A stretch of 44,036 nucleotides of DNA from Lactobacillales bacterium (GTDB lineage Bacteria; Bacillota; Bacilli; Lactobacillales; Streptococcaceae): positions 1 to 44,036 of the forward strand of contig JAIRWP010000094.1 of assembly GCA_031268845.1 (NCBI GenBank), given 5' to 3'. The notes under the pieces are model-generated. The model saw only the letters and a list, made by a program, of their open reading frames with translations. It was not told where the DNA came from and made no database searches. The first letter of the stretch is position 1. Each line of letters begins with the position of its first letter. A program made the position numbers and the translations under genes. This document shows positions 33,677 to 44,036 of the stretch, in pieces.

Positions 33677-34420
33677 TTAAATTTCTACTGTCATATGTGG
33701 TTTCGCCAACACAACTCTTCCTGTAAAGACTTCTTTTGCTTCTTGTTTTAACTGCTTTAAATCTCCATGTTGCGGCAAATGAGTTAAGATCAGCTTTTTA
33801 ACACAAGCTTTGGCAGCGATCTCTCCAGCTTCTTTAGCACTAAGATGTGTTGGTGCGTGTTCCATATCAGCAAAAAAATAAGTATCAGCTAGCAAAACAT
33901 CGGCTTCTTTAGCAAATTCACAAAAATCTTCTAAATAACCAGAATCCCCTGTAAAAACTAAAGCTTTACCAGTATCTCGCTCAAGCATGTGCAAAGCAAA
34001 AGTTGGAACAGGGTGCTTTGTACGCATAAACGTTACATCCCAAGGTCCAATTTTTTTTAAATCATCTTCTAGATAAGGTTTTCCAAGCGAAACATCAGGC
34101 ATTGTTAAGCTATTAAAATGAAATTCATCCTCCGCATGTCCCCAAATTTTTAAGATTTGTCTATCCCAATCTGGATCATCCTTTGGCCAAAGTTGCAGGT
34201 ATTGCTGCAACACACCAAGATCAGCAATATGATCGTGATGATAATGCGTTAAAATCACCGAATCAAGGCAAAGCGGACTTAAATGATGCTCAAGCTCTGT
34301 TACCGCGCGACTTCCGCAATCAATCAGTAAATTATAGCCTTTTGCTTGTAGTAAAAAGGCAGTTGTGCCCTGATCATGATAAGGGTAACCACCTAAACAG
34401 CCTAAAATGGTTAATCTCAT
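33677..34420 (-). CDS. MBL-fold metallo-hydrolase (YhfI-like)
   Basis: A 247-residue metallo-beta-lactamase-fold protein with the metal-binding motif HYHHDHIADLG, a downstream ligand His (RTKHPVPTFAL), the metal-bridging Asp in VFTGDSGY, and ILTHLPQHGD with the last His. It resembles the YhfI/RNase Z-like group; the substrate is not predictable. ATG 34420 with GGAGATG upstream. It is 16 bp before the oppB start and may be co-transcribed with the opp genes. A 160-bp mobile element lies in front of it. Confidence 0.87.
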   Translation of the reverse strand: MRLTILGCLGGYPYHDQGTTAFLLQAKGYNLLIDCGSRAVTELEHHLSPLCLDSVILTHYHHDHIADLGVLQQYLQLWPKDDPDWDRQILKIWGHAEDEFHFNSLTMPDVSLGKPYLEDDLKKIGPWDVTFMRTKHPVPTFALHMLERDTGKALVFTGDSGYLEDFCEFAKEADVLLADTYFFADMEHAPTHLSAKEAGEIAAKACVKKLILTHLPQHGDLKQLKQEAKEVFTGRVVLAKPHMTVEI

Positions 34421-34456
34421 TTACATCATCTCCAATATTATTCACCAAGTACCTTA

Positions 34457-34616
34457 GAACCTGTTAACGATCTCCAGAATTGTGCAATTTTGTTTAATTT
34501 TTGACACTTTTTTGTCAAAAATCCTCGAAATAGCACCACTATTTCTGCGTTTTTTTTCGCAAATTGCCTAAAAATTAACCAAAAATTTCATCAATAGCGA
34601 GATCGTTATCAGGTTC
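34457..34616. repeat. 160-bp MITE-like element between rqcP and the MBL gene
   Basis: The most canonical copy: ends GAACCTGTTAACGATCTC and GAGATCGTTATCAGGTTC are inverted repeats with one mismatch, with TTA on both sides (34454-34456, 34617-34619). The interior has GACACTTTTTTGTC and the core CCTCGAAATAGCACCACTATTTC. The right-hand TTA duplication is, on the minus strand, the TAA stop of rqcP. Confidence 0.88.
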
Positions 34617-34892
34617 TTAAATTTGATCTTCCTCTTTTTCAATTCGCACTTCACGGATTATTTCGTACATTTTGCCCGCATCTTCTTTTTTAGTGGATTC
34701 TAACAAAGCCAAAATCTTGATTTCTACTTGTTTATTGCCAAAGCGAATCAAAATATGATCACCAACTTTAACATTGGTTGAAGATTTAGCGACTACGCCA
34801 TTAAGCTGAACTCGTCCTTTACCAGCTACTTCTTTAGCTACGCTACGACGTTTAATTAAACGCGACACTTTTAAAAATTTATCAATTCGCAT
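34617..34892 (-). CDS. rqcP: RqcP (YabO/Hsp15-like) S4-domain RNA-binding protein
   Basis: A 91-residue S4-domain protein ([36 protein letters not shown]) of the Firmicute YabO type. With RqcH and tRNA-Ala it adds C-terminal Ala tails in ribosome-associated quality control. The acidic tail ([13 protein letters not shown]) ends exactly at the mobile-element boundary, whose flanking TAA is the stop codon. It overlaps the end of mfd by 11 bp. In relatives rqcP is followed by divIC; here the element and an MBL gene take that place. Confidence 0.91.
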   Translation of the reverse strand: MRIDKFLKVSRLIKRRSVAKEVAGKGRVQLNGVVAKSSTNVKVGDHILIRFGNKQVEIKILALLESTKKEDAGKMYEIIREVRIEKEEDQI

Positions 34893-37800
34893 AGTCTGCT
34901 CCTATTTTTCTTAATTCTAAAACCAATTTTGATAATTCTTGCATCCATTTCTGCTCAGCTAAAGTGTGAGAAACAATTAAATAAATATTCATTTTATCTT
35001 TATTTATCTTAATATCAGCTTTTAGAGAAATTACACTTAATGCTTGAAGTATTTTTTCTGTTGCAAACATTTCAGTTCCTTTTTTGCTAAGTGCAAGCTT
35101 GAGAATATCTTCTTTTTGTCCTTTTTCTCTTTGAATCATATCTAACAAAGCATAATCGCCATCCATTTTTAAACGACCAATCTTCAAGAGATACGCAACT
35201 TCTGCTGGATATTCACCAAAACGATCGATAATTTCTTCTTCTAACTCATCTGCCATTTGATGTGTATCGATTTGGCGGATCCGCTTGTAAATCTCGATTT
35301 TTTGCCGTTCATCAGCAATATAAGATGAAGGAAGATAAGCGTCTATTCCCAGATCAATCTCAACTGATGTGCGTAAAATTTGTTCAACTTTGCCTTGTTT
35401 TTTACGCACAGCTTCTTCTAACATTTGCGAATACATATCAAAACCAACCGCATCAATAAAGCCATGTTGCTGAGATCCTAAGAGATTTCCGGCTCCGCGA
35501 ATGGATAAGTCACGCATGGCAATCTTAAAACCAGAACCAAGTTCGGTAAAATCTTTAATTGCTTCTAAACGTTTTTCACTAATTTCATTTAAAATTTTAG
35601 CTGGTTTATACATAAAATATGCATACGCTATGCGATTGCTGCGACCTACACGACCACGCAGTTGATACAGTGTGGCAAGACCCATATAATCTGCGTTTTC
35701 AACAAACATTGTATTGACATTTGGAATATCAACTCCGGTTTCAATAATTGTTGTTGAAACCAAAACATCATATTCGCCTTCAATAAAATCATATAAAACA
35801 TTTTCTAGCTGCATTTCACTCATTTGTCCATGAGCAAAGGCAATTCGCGCTTCAGGGACTAATTCTTTTAACTCTGTAACCTTATTTTCAATTGTTTTTA
35901 CTCGATTGTAAAGATAAAACACCTGACCGCTGCGCGCTATTTCTCGCAAAATGCCTTCACGTATTGCTCCTAAATTTTTCTCCATCACATACGTTTGCAC
36001 AGGAAAACGTCCTGCTGGAGGTATTTCAATCACAGATAAATCACGAACGCCCATCATGGATAGATGCAGTGTTCTTGGAATAGGTGTTGCTGTAAGTGTT
36101 AAAACGTCTACTTGAGAGCGCAGTTGTTTAATTCTCTCTTTATGTTTCACACCAAAGCGTTGTTCTTCATCAACAATTAATAATCCCAAATCATTAAACT
36201 TAACATCAGCTGAAAGGAGACGATGTGTGCCTACAATCATATCAATGACACCTTTGTTTAGTTGTTCAATTGTCTGCATCTGTTTGCGTTTTGATTGAAA
36301 ACGACTTAGTGCAGCAATTTTAACTGGAAACTCTGCAAAACGATCAGTCATAGTATTAAAATGCTGCTGAGCAAGGATGGTAGTTGGAACTAAAAACGCC
36401 ACTTGTTTATTGTCCTGAATAGCCTTAAACGCTGCGCGTAATGCTACTTCGGTTTTTCCAAAGCCAACGTCTCCTACAAGTAAGCGATCCATCGGCTGAG
36501 CTTTTTCCATATTTTTCTTGATCTCAGCTACTGAGCGCAGTTGATCATCTGTTTCAATGTAAGGAAAAGCTTCCTCAAATTTTGCTTGCAAATCACTATC
36601 CGCTGAAAAAGCAAAACCTTCTTCTGCCTCTCTTTTGGCATAAAGTGCAATTAAATCCTCAGCAATATCCTCAACTTGCTTAGCAACTTTTGAACGCGTT
36701 CTTTTCCATTTAATATCTGATAATCGATTAATTTTTGGCGCTTGATCGGCATTTCCCACATATTTGGAAATTAAATCTAGCTGAGAAACTGGAACAAAAA
36801 TCTTATCTTCATTTTGATAAAGGACAGTTAAATAGTCTTGATGGATACCGTTGATTTCAAGCGTTTCCATTCCTAAAAAACGACCAATTCCGTGGTTGAT
36901 ATGGACAACATAATCACCACTTTTAAGTTCATTATATGATTTCAAGCGCTCGGCATTGGTGATATTTTGCCTGCGTGCACGTTTTTTGGTAACTTGATGA
37001 AAAATTTCGCGTTCAGTAAGCACAACTAATTTTTCATCGACTAACTCAAAACCAGCAGAAAGCTCTCCTTGGACAATTTGTAATTGCCCTTCAATAATTT
37101 GGCGAAAGTCAGCTATGGTTGAATTTATTTCAAACTCACGAAAAAGTTGTTCGATTTTATGAATACGATCAGTTGTAGGAGCCAGTACGATAATTGTATT
37201 TTTTTGCTTCAGCCAACGATCTGTCTCTGTTTTTAACAAAGGTAGCTGCGAGAAAAATTTTTGTATACTTCGGTTGGTAAAATTATAAATGGCATCAAAT
37301 TTTAAATTGCCCATGCCTTTATGAAATAAAGTAAAAAAAGTTTGCGACTGTTTAAGTTTTTTTAGCGATTCACGTAAATCAACGCCAAAAGTTTGCCGGG
37401 CAAAGATTCGCATTTCAGATAAAGTCAGCGCCTGCCATTGTGCTTCTTCATGTTCAATTTCGCGTTCCACTTCCTGAATACGAGGATAATCATCAAAATA
37501 TACTAACGAATGCTTTGAAAGATAATCAAAAATTGTTGTTTGCTTTGCATAAAGAAAATCAGAGTAATAGTGGGCATACTCGCCAACCATGCTTTTAGAT
37601 AAATTTTCAAGTAATTCGTAAATATTATGTTCTAAAAGATTTTTATCTTCTTTACTGGTTAAAATAGCCAATCTTTTCTCTAACTGCTCTTTAATACGGG
37701 GGATTGCTTGCTCTAAATCTTCTTGAGCGTAAATTAGATCTGAAGCAGGAGATAAAACAAAAGAATTTAACTTTTTGAGTGATCGCTGAGTATCTGCTTC

Positions 37801-38415
37801 AAAGGTTCGAATTGAGTCCACTTCTGTATCAAAAAATTCTACTCGATAAGGATTTTTTGTATTGAGTGGATAAATATCCACAATACTACCGCGAACACTA
37901 AACTCACCCGGAGAATTCACCATTGCAACTTGATGATAGCCCATTAAAGTCAAACGAGCTTTTAAGGATGTTATTTCAAATTCAGTGCCAATTGCAAATG
38001 ATAGATGATTCTTTTGCCAAACTTTTGGAGTTGGCAAAAATTTACGAACTCCTGCCGTTGGCACAATAACAACCCCTGAGTCTTTATTCATTAAGGAATC
38101 TAACGCTTGAATTCTTTCTGTACGTGCTTCTGGTGAGGCAAACGCCATCTCTACAGAAATCAATTCATCAACTGGAAAAAGTGCCACCTTTTCCGATGGT
38201 AAAATTTTCCGTAAATCTTCTGCTAAGTTATATGCTAAAGACACAGTGGGAGTGACTACTAAAATCTTGTTTTTACATTTTTCTAAACTGCTGACTATCA
38301 ACAACGTTTTAACAGAGCCTGTAACTCCTGTTAAGAGCTGGCGATTTAACGTTTCAAAATTTTCTTGCCAAGCAGTTACTAATTTATTTTGTGAGATTTT
38401 TTCTAGTAAATTCAT
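34882..38415 (-). CDS. mfd: Mfd, transcription-repair coupling factor
   Basis: An 1177-residue SF2 translocase that removes RNA polymerase stalled at lesions and recruits UvrA. It has the N-terminal UvrB-like region, the RNAP-interacting (CarD-like) domain near 490-560 ([17 protein letters not shown]), Walker [12 protein letters not shown], the DEEQ box ([15 protein letters not shown]), the TATPIPRTL motif, [21 protein letters not shown], and the C-terminal TRCF domain ([16 protein letters not shown]). ATG 38415. It lies 17 bp behind pth; pth-mfd-rqcP is a conserved Firmicute block. Confidence 0.96.
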   Translation of the reverse strand: MNLLEKISQNKLVTAWQENFETLNRQLLTGVTGSVKTLLIVSSLEKCKNKILVVTPTVSLAYNLAEDLRKILPSEKVALFPVDELISVEMAFASPEARTERIQALDSLMNKDSGVVIVPTAGVRKFLPTPKVWQKNHLSFAIGTEFEITSLKARLTLMGYHQVAMVNSPGEFSVRGSIVDIYPLNTKNPYRVEFFDTEVDSIRTFEADTQRSLKKLNSFVLSPASDLIYAQEDLEQAIPRIKEQLEKRLAILTSKEDKNLLEHNIYELLENLSKSMVGEYAHYYSDFLYAKQTTIFDYLSKHSLVYFDDYPRIQEVEREIEHEEAQWQALTLSEMRIFARQTFGVDLRESLKKLKQSQTFFTLFHKGMGNLKFDAIYNFTNRSIQKFFSQLPLLKTETDRWLKQKNTIIVLAPTTDRIHKIEQLFREFEINSTIADFRQIIEGQLQIVQGELSAGFELVDEKLVVLTEREIFHQVTKKRARRQNITNAERLKSYNELKSGDYVVHINHGIGRFLGMETLEINGIHQDYLTVLYQNEDKIFVPVSQLDLISKYVGNADQAPKINRLSDIKWKRTRSKVAKQVEDIAEDLIALYAKREAEEGFAFSADSDLQAKFEEAFPYIETDDQLRSVAEIKKNMEKAQPMDRLLVGDVGFGKTEVALRAAFKAIQDNKQVAFLVPTTILAQQHFNTMTDRFAEFPVKIAALSRFQSKRKQMQTIEQLNKGVIDMIVGTHRLLSADVKFNDLGLLIVDEEQRFGVKHKERIKQLRSQVDVLTLTATPIPRTLHLSMMGVRDLSVIEIPPAGRFPVQTYVMEKNLGAIREGILREIARSGQVFYLYNRVKTIENKVTELKELVPEARIAFAHGQMSEMQLENVLYDFIEGEYDVLVSTTIIETGVDIPNVNTMFVENADYMGLATLYQLRGRVGRSNRIAYAYFMYKPAKILNEISEKRLEAIKDFTELGSGFKIAMRDLSIRGAGNLLGSQQHGFIDAVGFDMYSQMLEEAVRKKQGKVEQILRTSVEIDLGIDAYLPSSYIADERQKIEIYKRIRQIDTHQMADELEEEIIDRFGEYPAEVAYLLKIGRLKMDGDYALLDMIQREKGQKEDILKLALSKKGTEMFATEKILQALSVISLKADIKINKDKMNIYLIVSHTLAEQKWMQELSKLVLELRKIGADYAN

Positions 38416-38432
38416 AATATTAAACTCTCAAT

Positions 38433-38996
38433 CTAGTTAAATCGATTCATGGTCTCCATAAATGAATGTCCGCAAGAAAAATAAGATATTGCATCTACTG
38501 TTGTTTTCAAAGCAGCATTCATCATCTCTTTTTCTTCTTCTAAAAAATTTCCTAAAACATAATTAACAACTGCTTGTCCATGTCCTGGATGTCCAATCCC
38601 TACTTTAATACGATTAAACTCTTGTGTACTCAAATGGTGAATTAAACTTTTAATTCCATTATGCCCGCCAGCGCTCCCTTTCATTCTCAAACGCACACGT
38701 CCAACATCCATATCTAAATCATCATAAATAATCACTAAATCACTCAAAGGAATATTAAAATATGTTAATAATGGCTTAACAGCTCTTCCAGACTCATTCA
38801 TAAAAGTAGTAGGTTTTACCAAAAAAATTTTTTCTAAGCCAACAAAAAAAGAAGCAATATCCGCCTCAAAAATTTTTTCATGTTTAAATAAAATGCCCTC
38901 ACCGTAAGCAATTTCATCAATTGTGATAAAGCCAACATTATGCCTGGTATTTAAATATTTTTCTCCTGGATTGCCAAGGCCAACAATCATTTTCAT
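38433..38996 (-). CDS. pth: Peptidyl-tRNA hydrolase
   Basis: Pth frees tRNA from prematurely released peptidyl-tRNA. Sequence motifs: MIVGLGNPGEKYLNTRHNVGF with the catalytic His, VKPTTFMNESGRAV, IIYDDLDMDVGRVR with the catalytic Asp, and GSAGGHNGIKS. 187 residues from the ATG at 38996, chosen because GAGG lies 8 nt upstream and the family starts here; the frame extends 6 codons further to 39014. In the pth-mfd-rqcP group, with ldh just upstream. Confidence 0.94.
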   Translation of the reverse strand: MKMIVGLGNPGEKYLNTRHNVGFITIDEIAYGEGILFKHEKIFEADIASFFVGLEKIFLVKPTTFMNESGRAVKPLLTYFNIPLSDLVIIYDDLDMDVGRVRLRMKGSAGGHNGIKSLIHHLSTQEFNRIKVGIGHPGHGQAVVNYVLGNFLEEEKEMMNAALKTTVDAISYFSCGHSFMETMNRFN

Positions 38997-39080
38997 ATGT
39001 TTTTCCTCAACCACACCAACAACGAAAGGCTAAGTCATTTTATTATGACTTAGCTGATTAAATTCCCAAAAAATCTAGCT

Positions 39081-40061
<981 letters not shown>

Positions 40062-40190
40062 TTACACATTCCTCTCAGAAATTAATTTCCTTCCGGTAAA
40101 TTTTAACATGAAACAGGATAAATATCATAAATCTTGTATGCTTTTCATCATATTAAAATAATTTAAGTTTGGGTTAGTTTTGAAAGTCTG

Positions 40191-41696
<1,506 letters not shown>

Positions 41697-42368
41697 TTAT
41701 TTTTTTATTGGTACAAAAGAAGATTCGATATTAAATTTTTTATGAAATGTATACCAACCCATTAAAGAAAGCACTGCTAGAGGTAACATTATTTCTTTGG
41801 GCAAAATTGGATTTAAGCTAGTTGGCAAAAGCGTTGTCACGGACATTAATACCATCCAAGCAAGCATTGCCCCTAGTAAAATTAACATTGATATCCACCA
41901 ACGCGGCTTTTTTGAAAGATCAGCACCTGGCTTTTCATATTTATAAAAGAGATGATACATGATCAGAAAAACTAAACCACCAATTAAAGCCATAACCAAT
42001 AAAGTAACCACACCGTTTCCTCTAGCTTTCTTATTTTTAGCTAGAAAATTCATAATTACTGTCATTGTTGAAAGCAGGCCTAACATTAATAAACTATTAT
42101 CCAACCACATAAATAATGGTTGAACATTTTTCACCACTACCGGCTTAGCATTTAATGTTGAAAGATATTCAGCCACTGTGCCAAACAATTGACGTGCTGT
42201 TTGGCCTTTTTTCTGAGCATCGATTAATTTAGGCAAAAGTTCACCTAACACTCTATTCTCATCAATTTCTGAATAATTTGCAGCTTTCATCGCTTTGCGC
42301 AACTGAAAAATATAATCTTCATTACGCTTGGTTAATTGTGGTAGTAGTTCTTTTATTTTTCCGTCCAT
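41697..42368 (-). CDS. DUF1129 family membrane protein
   Basis: A cytoplasmic helical N-terminus (about 1-95: DGKIKELLPQLTKRNEDYIFQLRKAM, FGTVAEYLS) is followed by five to six membrane helices. This is the layout of DUF1129 (YxjI-unrelated, PF06570), common next to ychF in lactic acid bacteria. ATG 42368 has AGGGG 8 nt upstream; a frame extension to 42389 overlaps ychF but lacks a site. About 223 residues. Function unknown. Confidence 0.88.
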   Translation of the reverse strand: MDGKIKELLPQLTKRNEDYIFQLRKAMKAANYSEIDENRVLGELLPKLIDAQKKGQTARQLFGTVAEYLSTLNAKPVVVKNVQPLFMWLDNSLLMLGLLSTMTVIMNFLAKNKKARGNGVVTLLVMALIGGLVFLIMYHLFYKYEKPGADLSKKPRWWISMLILLGAMLAWMVLMSVTTLLPTSLNPILPKEIMLPLAVLSLMGWYTFHKKFNIESSFVPIKK

Positions 42369-42385
42369 TTTGTCATTCCCCTTTA

Positions 42386-43489
42386 TCAAACATTAAAACG
42401 AAATTCCATAATATCTCCATCTTGCACTACATAATCTTTGCCTTCTAAACGAAGGCGTCCATTTTCTTTAGCAACCTGATAACTACCATATTTATCCAAA
42501 TCTTCAAAAGAAATTGTCTCTGCGCGAATAAAGCCACGTTCAAAATCTGAATGAATAATTCCTGCCGTTTGCGGCGCCTTCATTCCGCGACGAAATGTCC
42601 AAGCACGAACTTCCTTTTTTCCTGCTGTAAAATAAGTTCCAAAACCAAGCAAGTGATATACAGCTTTTGTTAATTGATCCAAACCAGACTCTGCTAAACC
42701 TAAAGCTTCTAAAAATTCCTGTTTTTCCCCTTCCTCATCTATCTCGGCAATTTCTTCTTCTGCACGTGCTGAAATTACGACAACATCAGTTTTTTTTGTT
42801 TGCGCAAATTCACGAATTTGTCGAACATAATCAATGCTGTCAATTTCTGCTACATTCTCCTCTGCCACATTAGCTACATAAATCACCGGCTTTGTGGTTA
42901 ATAAAAATAAACGCTTAACAACTGCAGCTTCTTCTTCAGTGAAAGCGATAGTTCGTGCAGATTGCCCGGCTTCTAATACCGGTTTAATCTTTTGCAAAAT
43001 AGCAAACTCGACTACCGCATCTTTGTCCTTTGCTTTTACCATTTTTTCTACACGTGCATAACGCTTATTAATGGCTTCTAAATCCGCTAAAATCAACTCT
43101 AGATTAATCATCTCAATATCTTCTAGCGGATTTACTCGCCCTTCAACGTGTGTGATATTTTCATCATCAAAAGCACGCACAACATGGACAATTGCATCAA
43201 CTTCACGAATATTTGCTAAAAATTTATTACCAAGACCTTCACCTTTAGATGCTCCTTTAACGATCCCTGCAATATCTGTAAATTCAAAAGTTGCTGGTAC
43301 TGTCTTTTTAGGTTTAATCAATTCGGTAATTCGTAAAAGGCGAGCATCAGGCACTTCTACCCTTCCAACATTAGGTTCAATCGTTGCAAAAGGATAATTT
43401 GCAGCCTCCGCACCTGCTTTCGTAATTGCATTAAATAATGTCGACTTTCCAACATTTGGTAAACCAACAATTCCAGCTGTTAAAGCCAT
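42386..43489 (-). CDS. ychF: YchF, OLA1-family ATPase/GTPase
   Basis: An Obg-family P-loop protein that prefers ATP and associates with ribosomes. It has [35 protein letters not shown] at the N-terminus, the G3 region DIAGIVKGASKGEGLGNKFLANIREVDAI, and the C-terminal TGS domain (FTAGKKEVRAWTFRRGMKAPQTAGIIHSDFERGFIRAE). 367 residues, full length. ATG 43489 with GGAAG upstream. A 42-bp mobile-element miniature lies between it and the DUF951 gene. Confidence 0.95.
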   Translation of the reverse strand: MALTAGIVGLPNVGKSTLFNAITKAGAEAANYPFATIEPNVGRVEVPDARLLRITELIKPKKTVPATFEFTDIAGIVKGASKGEGLGNKFLANIREVDAIVHVVRAFDDENITHVEGRVNPLEDIEMINLELILADLEAINKRYARVEKMVKAKDKDAVVEFAILQKIKPVLEAGQSARTIAFTEEEAAVVKRLFLLTTKPVIYVANVAEENVAEIDSIDYVRQIREFAQTKKTDVVVISARAEEEIAEIDEEGEKQEFLEALGLAESGLDQLTKAVYHLLGFGTYFTAGKKEVRAWTFRRGMKAPQTAGIIHSDFERGFIRAETISFEDLDKYGSYQVAKENGRLRLEGKDYVVQDGDIMEFRFNV

Positions 43490-43533
43490 TAATTTCTTCC
43501 TTCCAATCTAGTCTTTAGACAAAACCTTTTTTA

Positions 43534-43575
43534 GAGCCTGTTAACTTGCCTCTCTATTGATGAGTTAACAGGTTC
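43534..43575. repeat. 42-bp miniature of the MITE-like element
   Basis: Ends GAGCCTGTTAACTTGC and GAGTTAACAGGTTC, with TTA on both sides (43531-43533, 43576-43578). On the minus strand its right end provides the last three codons (R-T-C) and the stop of the DUF951 gene. Confidence 0.78.
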
Positions 43576-43753
43576 TTAAACGTTTTTCAAAATCTCGACG
43601 AGACATCATAACAATATGATGGCAATTTGTGCACTCAATTTTAATGTCTGCGCCCATGCGAATAATCTCCCATTTATTTGCTTTTTTTCCTGTTTCTTTC
43701 ACCACACAAGCATGTGGTTTTTTCATTTCAATTAACGCACCTAAATCGTACAT
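43565..43753 (-). CDS. DUF951 (YyzM-like) small zinc-ribbon-like protein
   Basis: A 62-residue protein: MYDLGALIEMKKPHACVVKETGKKANKWEIIRMGADIKIEC-TNC-HHIVMMSRRDFEKR is the DUF951 pattern, with Cys16 and a CTNCHH knuckle. In Firmicutes it lies between parB and ychF, as here with ychF. Function unknown; a DNA- or RNA-binding role is often guessed. ATG 43753 with AAGGAAG upstream. Its last residues, R-T-C, are encoded by the 42-bp element miniature; coaA has exactly the same tail. Confidence 0.88.
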   Translation of the reverse strand: MYDLGALIEMKKPHACVVKETGKKANKWEIIRMGADIKIECTNCHHIVMMSRRDFEKRLRTC

Positions 43754-43864
43754 TTTTTCTTCCTTAGTCGTTATTTTTTACAATCGTTTATTTGTTAATT
43801 TTACCCTCAAATCTTACATTTTTCAATCTTAGTTTCAAAGAATATGCTTGAAATAAATGCATTA

Positions 43865-44036
43865 AAGCTTGTTAACGATCTCTCTATTGATGGATCCCGT
43901 TATACAAGTTGTAATCCAGCAAAGCTTGAAACAACTTGTAATAACCCGACAGGTCTTTTTGAGAAATTTTTATGCATTTCTAGGCTAAAAGCACAGCTTT
44001 TAGGTAACGGATAAAAGAAAACGAAGTTTTCTTGTC
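43865..44036. repeat. Composite element with stacked palindromes at the window end
   Basis: The left end AAGCTTGTTAACGATCTC is preceded by TTA (43862-43864). Then comes a palindromic core ACAAGTTGT...ACAACTTGT (about 43905-43940) that matches the centre of the 118-bp element at 3571 (shared AGCAAAGCTTGAAACAA). Two further perfect inverted repeats follow: CTAAAAGC-ACA-GCTTTTAG (43985-44003) and AAGAAAAC-GAA-GTTTTCTT (44015-44033). No right end is visible before the window stops. No gene is seen in 43754-44036. Confidence 0.6.

Overview
The window is low-GC DNA from a Gram-positive bacterium of the order Lactobacillales. I place it near Enterococcaceae from gene content: a Trp ABC transporter with its attenuator, a T-box in front of glyQS, ClpE next to a DUF1827 protein, a streptococcal-type Ami/Opp transporter with an unusually long OppB, L-LDH, and a DUF951-YchF-DUF1129-GuaB block. 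TGA is used as a normal stop. Genus is not assignable by eye. The secreted ankyrin-Smr protein, the abundant small palindromic elements and several genes cut off from their usual partners suggest a host-associated, rearranging genome.

Layout. 1-2.2 kb: element end, der, and a signal-peptidase homologue lacking its catalytic Ser. 2.3-5.4 kb: a complete Trp-codon leader-peptide attenuator followed by trpXYZ (Trp uptake). 5.4-7.9 kb: secreted ankyrin-repeat/Smr-domain protein. 7.9-12.8 kb: rnpA (minus), then a plus-strand run of class A PBP, YlbF-like, U32/TrhP1-like and coaA. 13.0-16.6 kb: guaA and xseB-ispA-tlyA. 16.6-20.6 kb: aroD, clpE, DUF1827 and an orphan F-type ATP synthase c subunit. 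20.8-21.3 kb: YefM-YoeB toxin-antitoxin. 21.4-24.8 kb: T-box-glyQS. 24.8-29.2 kb: accessory stretch with a secreted protein of unknown function, radical SAM protein, RelBE-like pair and a DUF234 ATPase. 29.2-34.4 kb: oppBCDF and an MBL-fold hydrolase. 34.6-43.8 kb: minus-strand housekeeping genes rqcP, mfd, pth, ldh, guaB, DUF1129, ychF and DUF951.

A family of small non-coding mobile elements (MITE-like) runs through the window. Full copies are about 160 bp (12809-12969, 21642-21800, 34457-34616); others are a 118-bp near-perfect palindrome (3571-3688), 42-bp and 18-bp miniatures (43534-43575, 1538-1555, 20294-20311), and composite copies at both window edges. They share ends of the form GAACCTGTTAAC and are flanked by 3-bp TTA/TAA duplications. 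They sit exactly at gene 3' ends and supply the last residues or stop codons of trpX, coaA, rqcP, lepB and the DUF951 gene. One lies between the T-box terminator and glyQ.

The strongest points for follow-up are the Trp attenuator (all four RNA segments can be drawn), the secreted ANK-Smr protein, the 3'-end-landing element family, the Ser-less signal peptidase and the orphan atpE.
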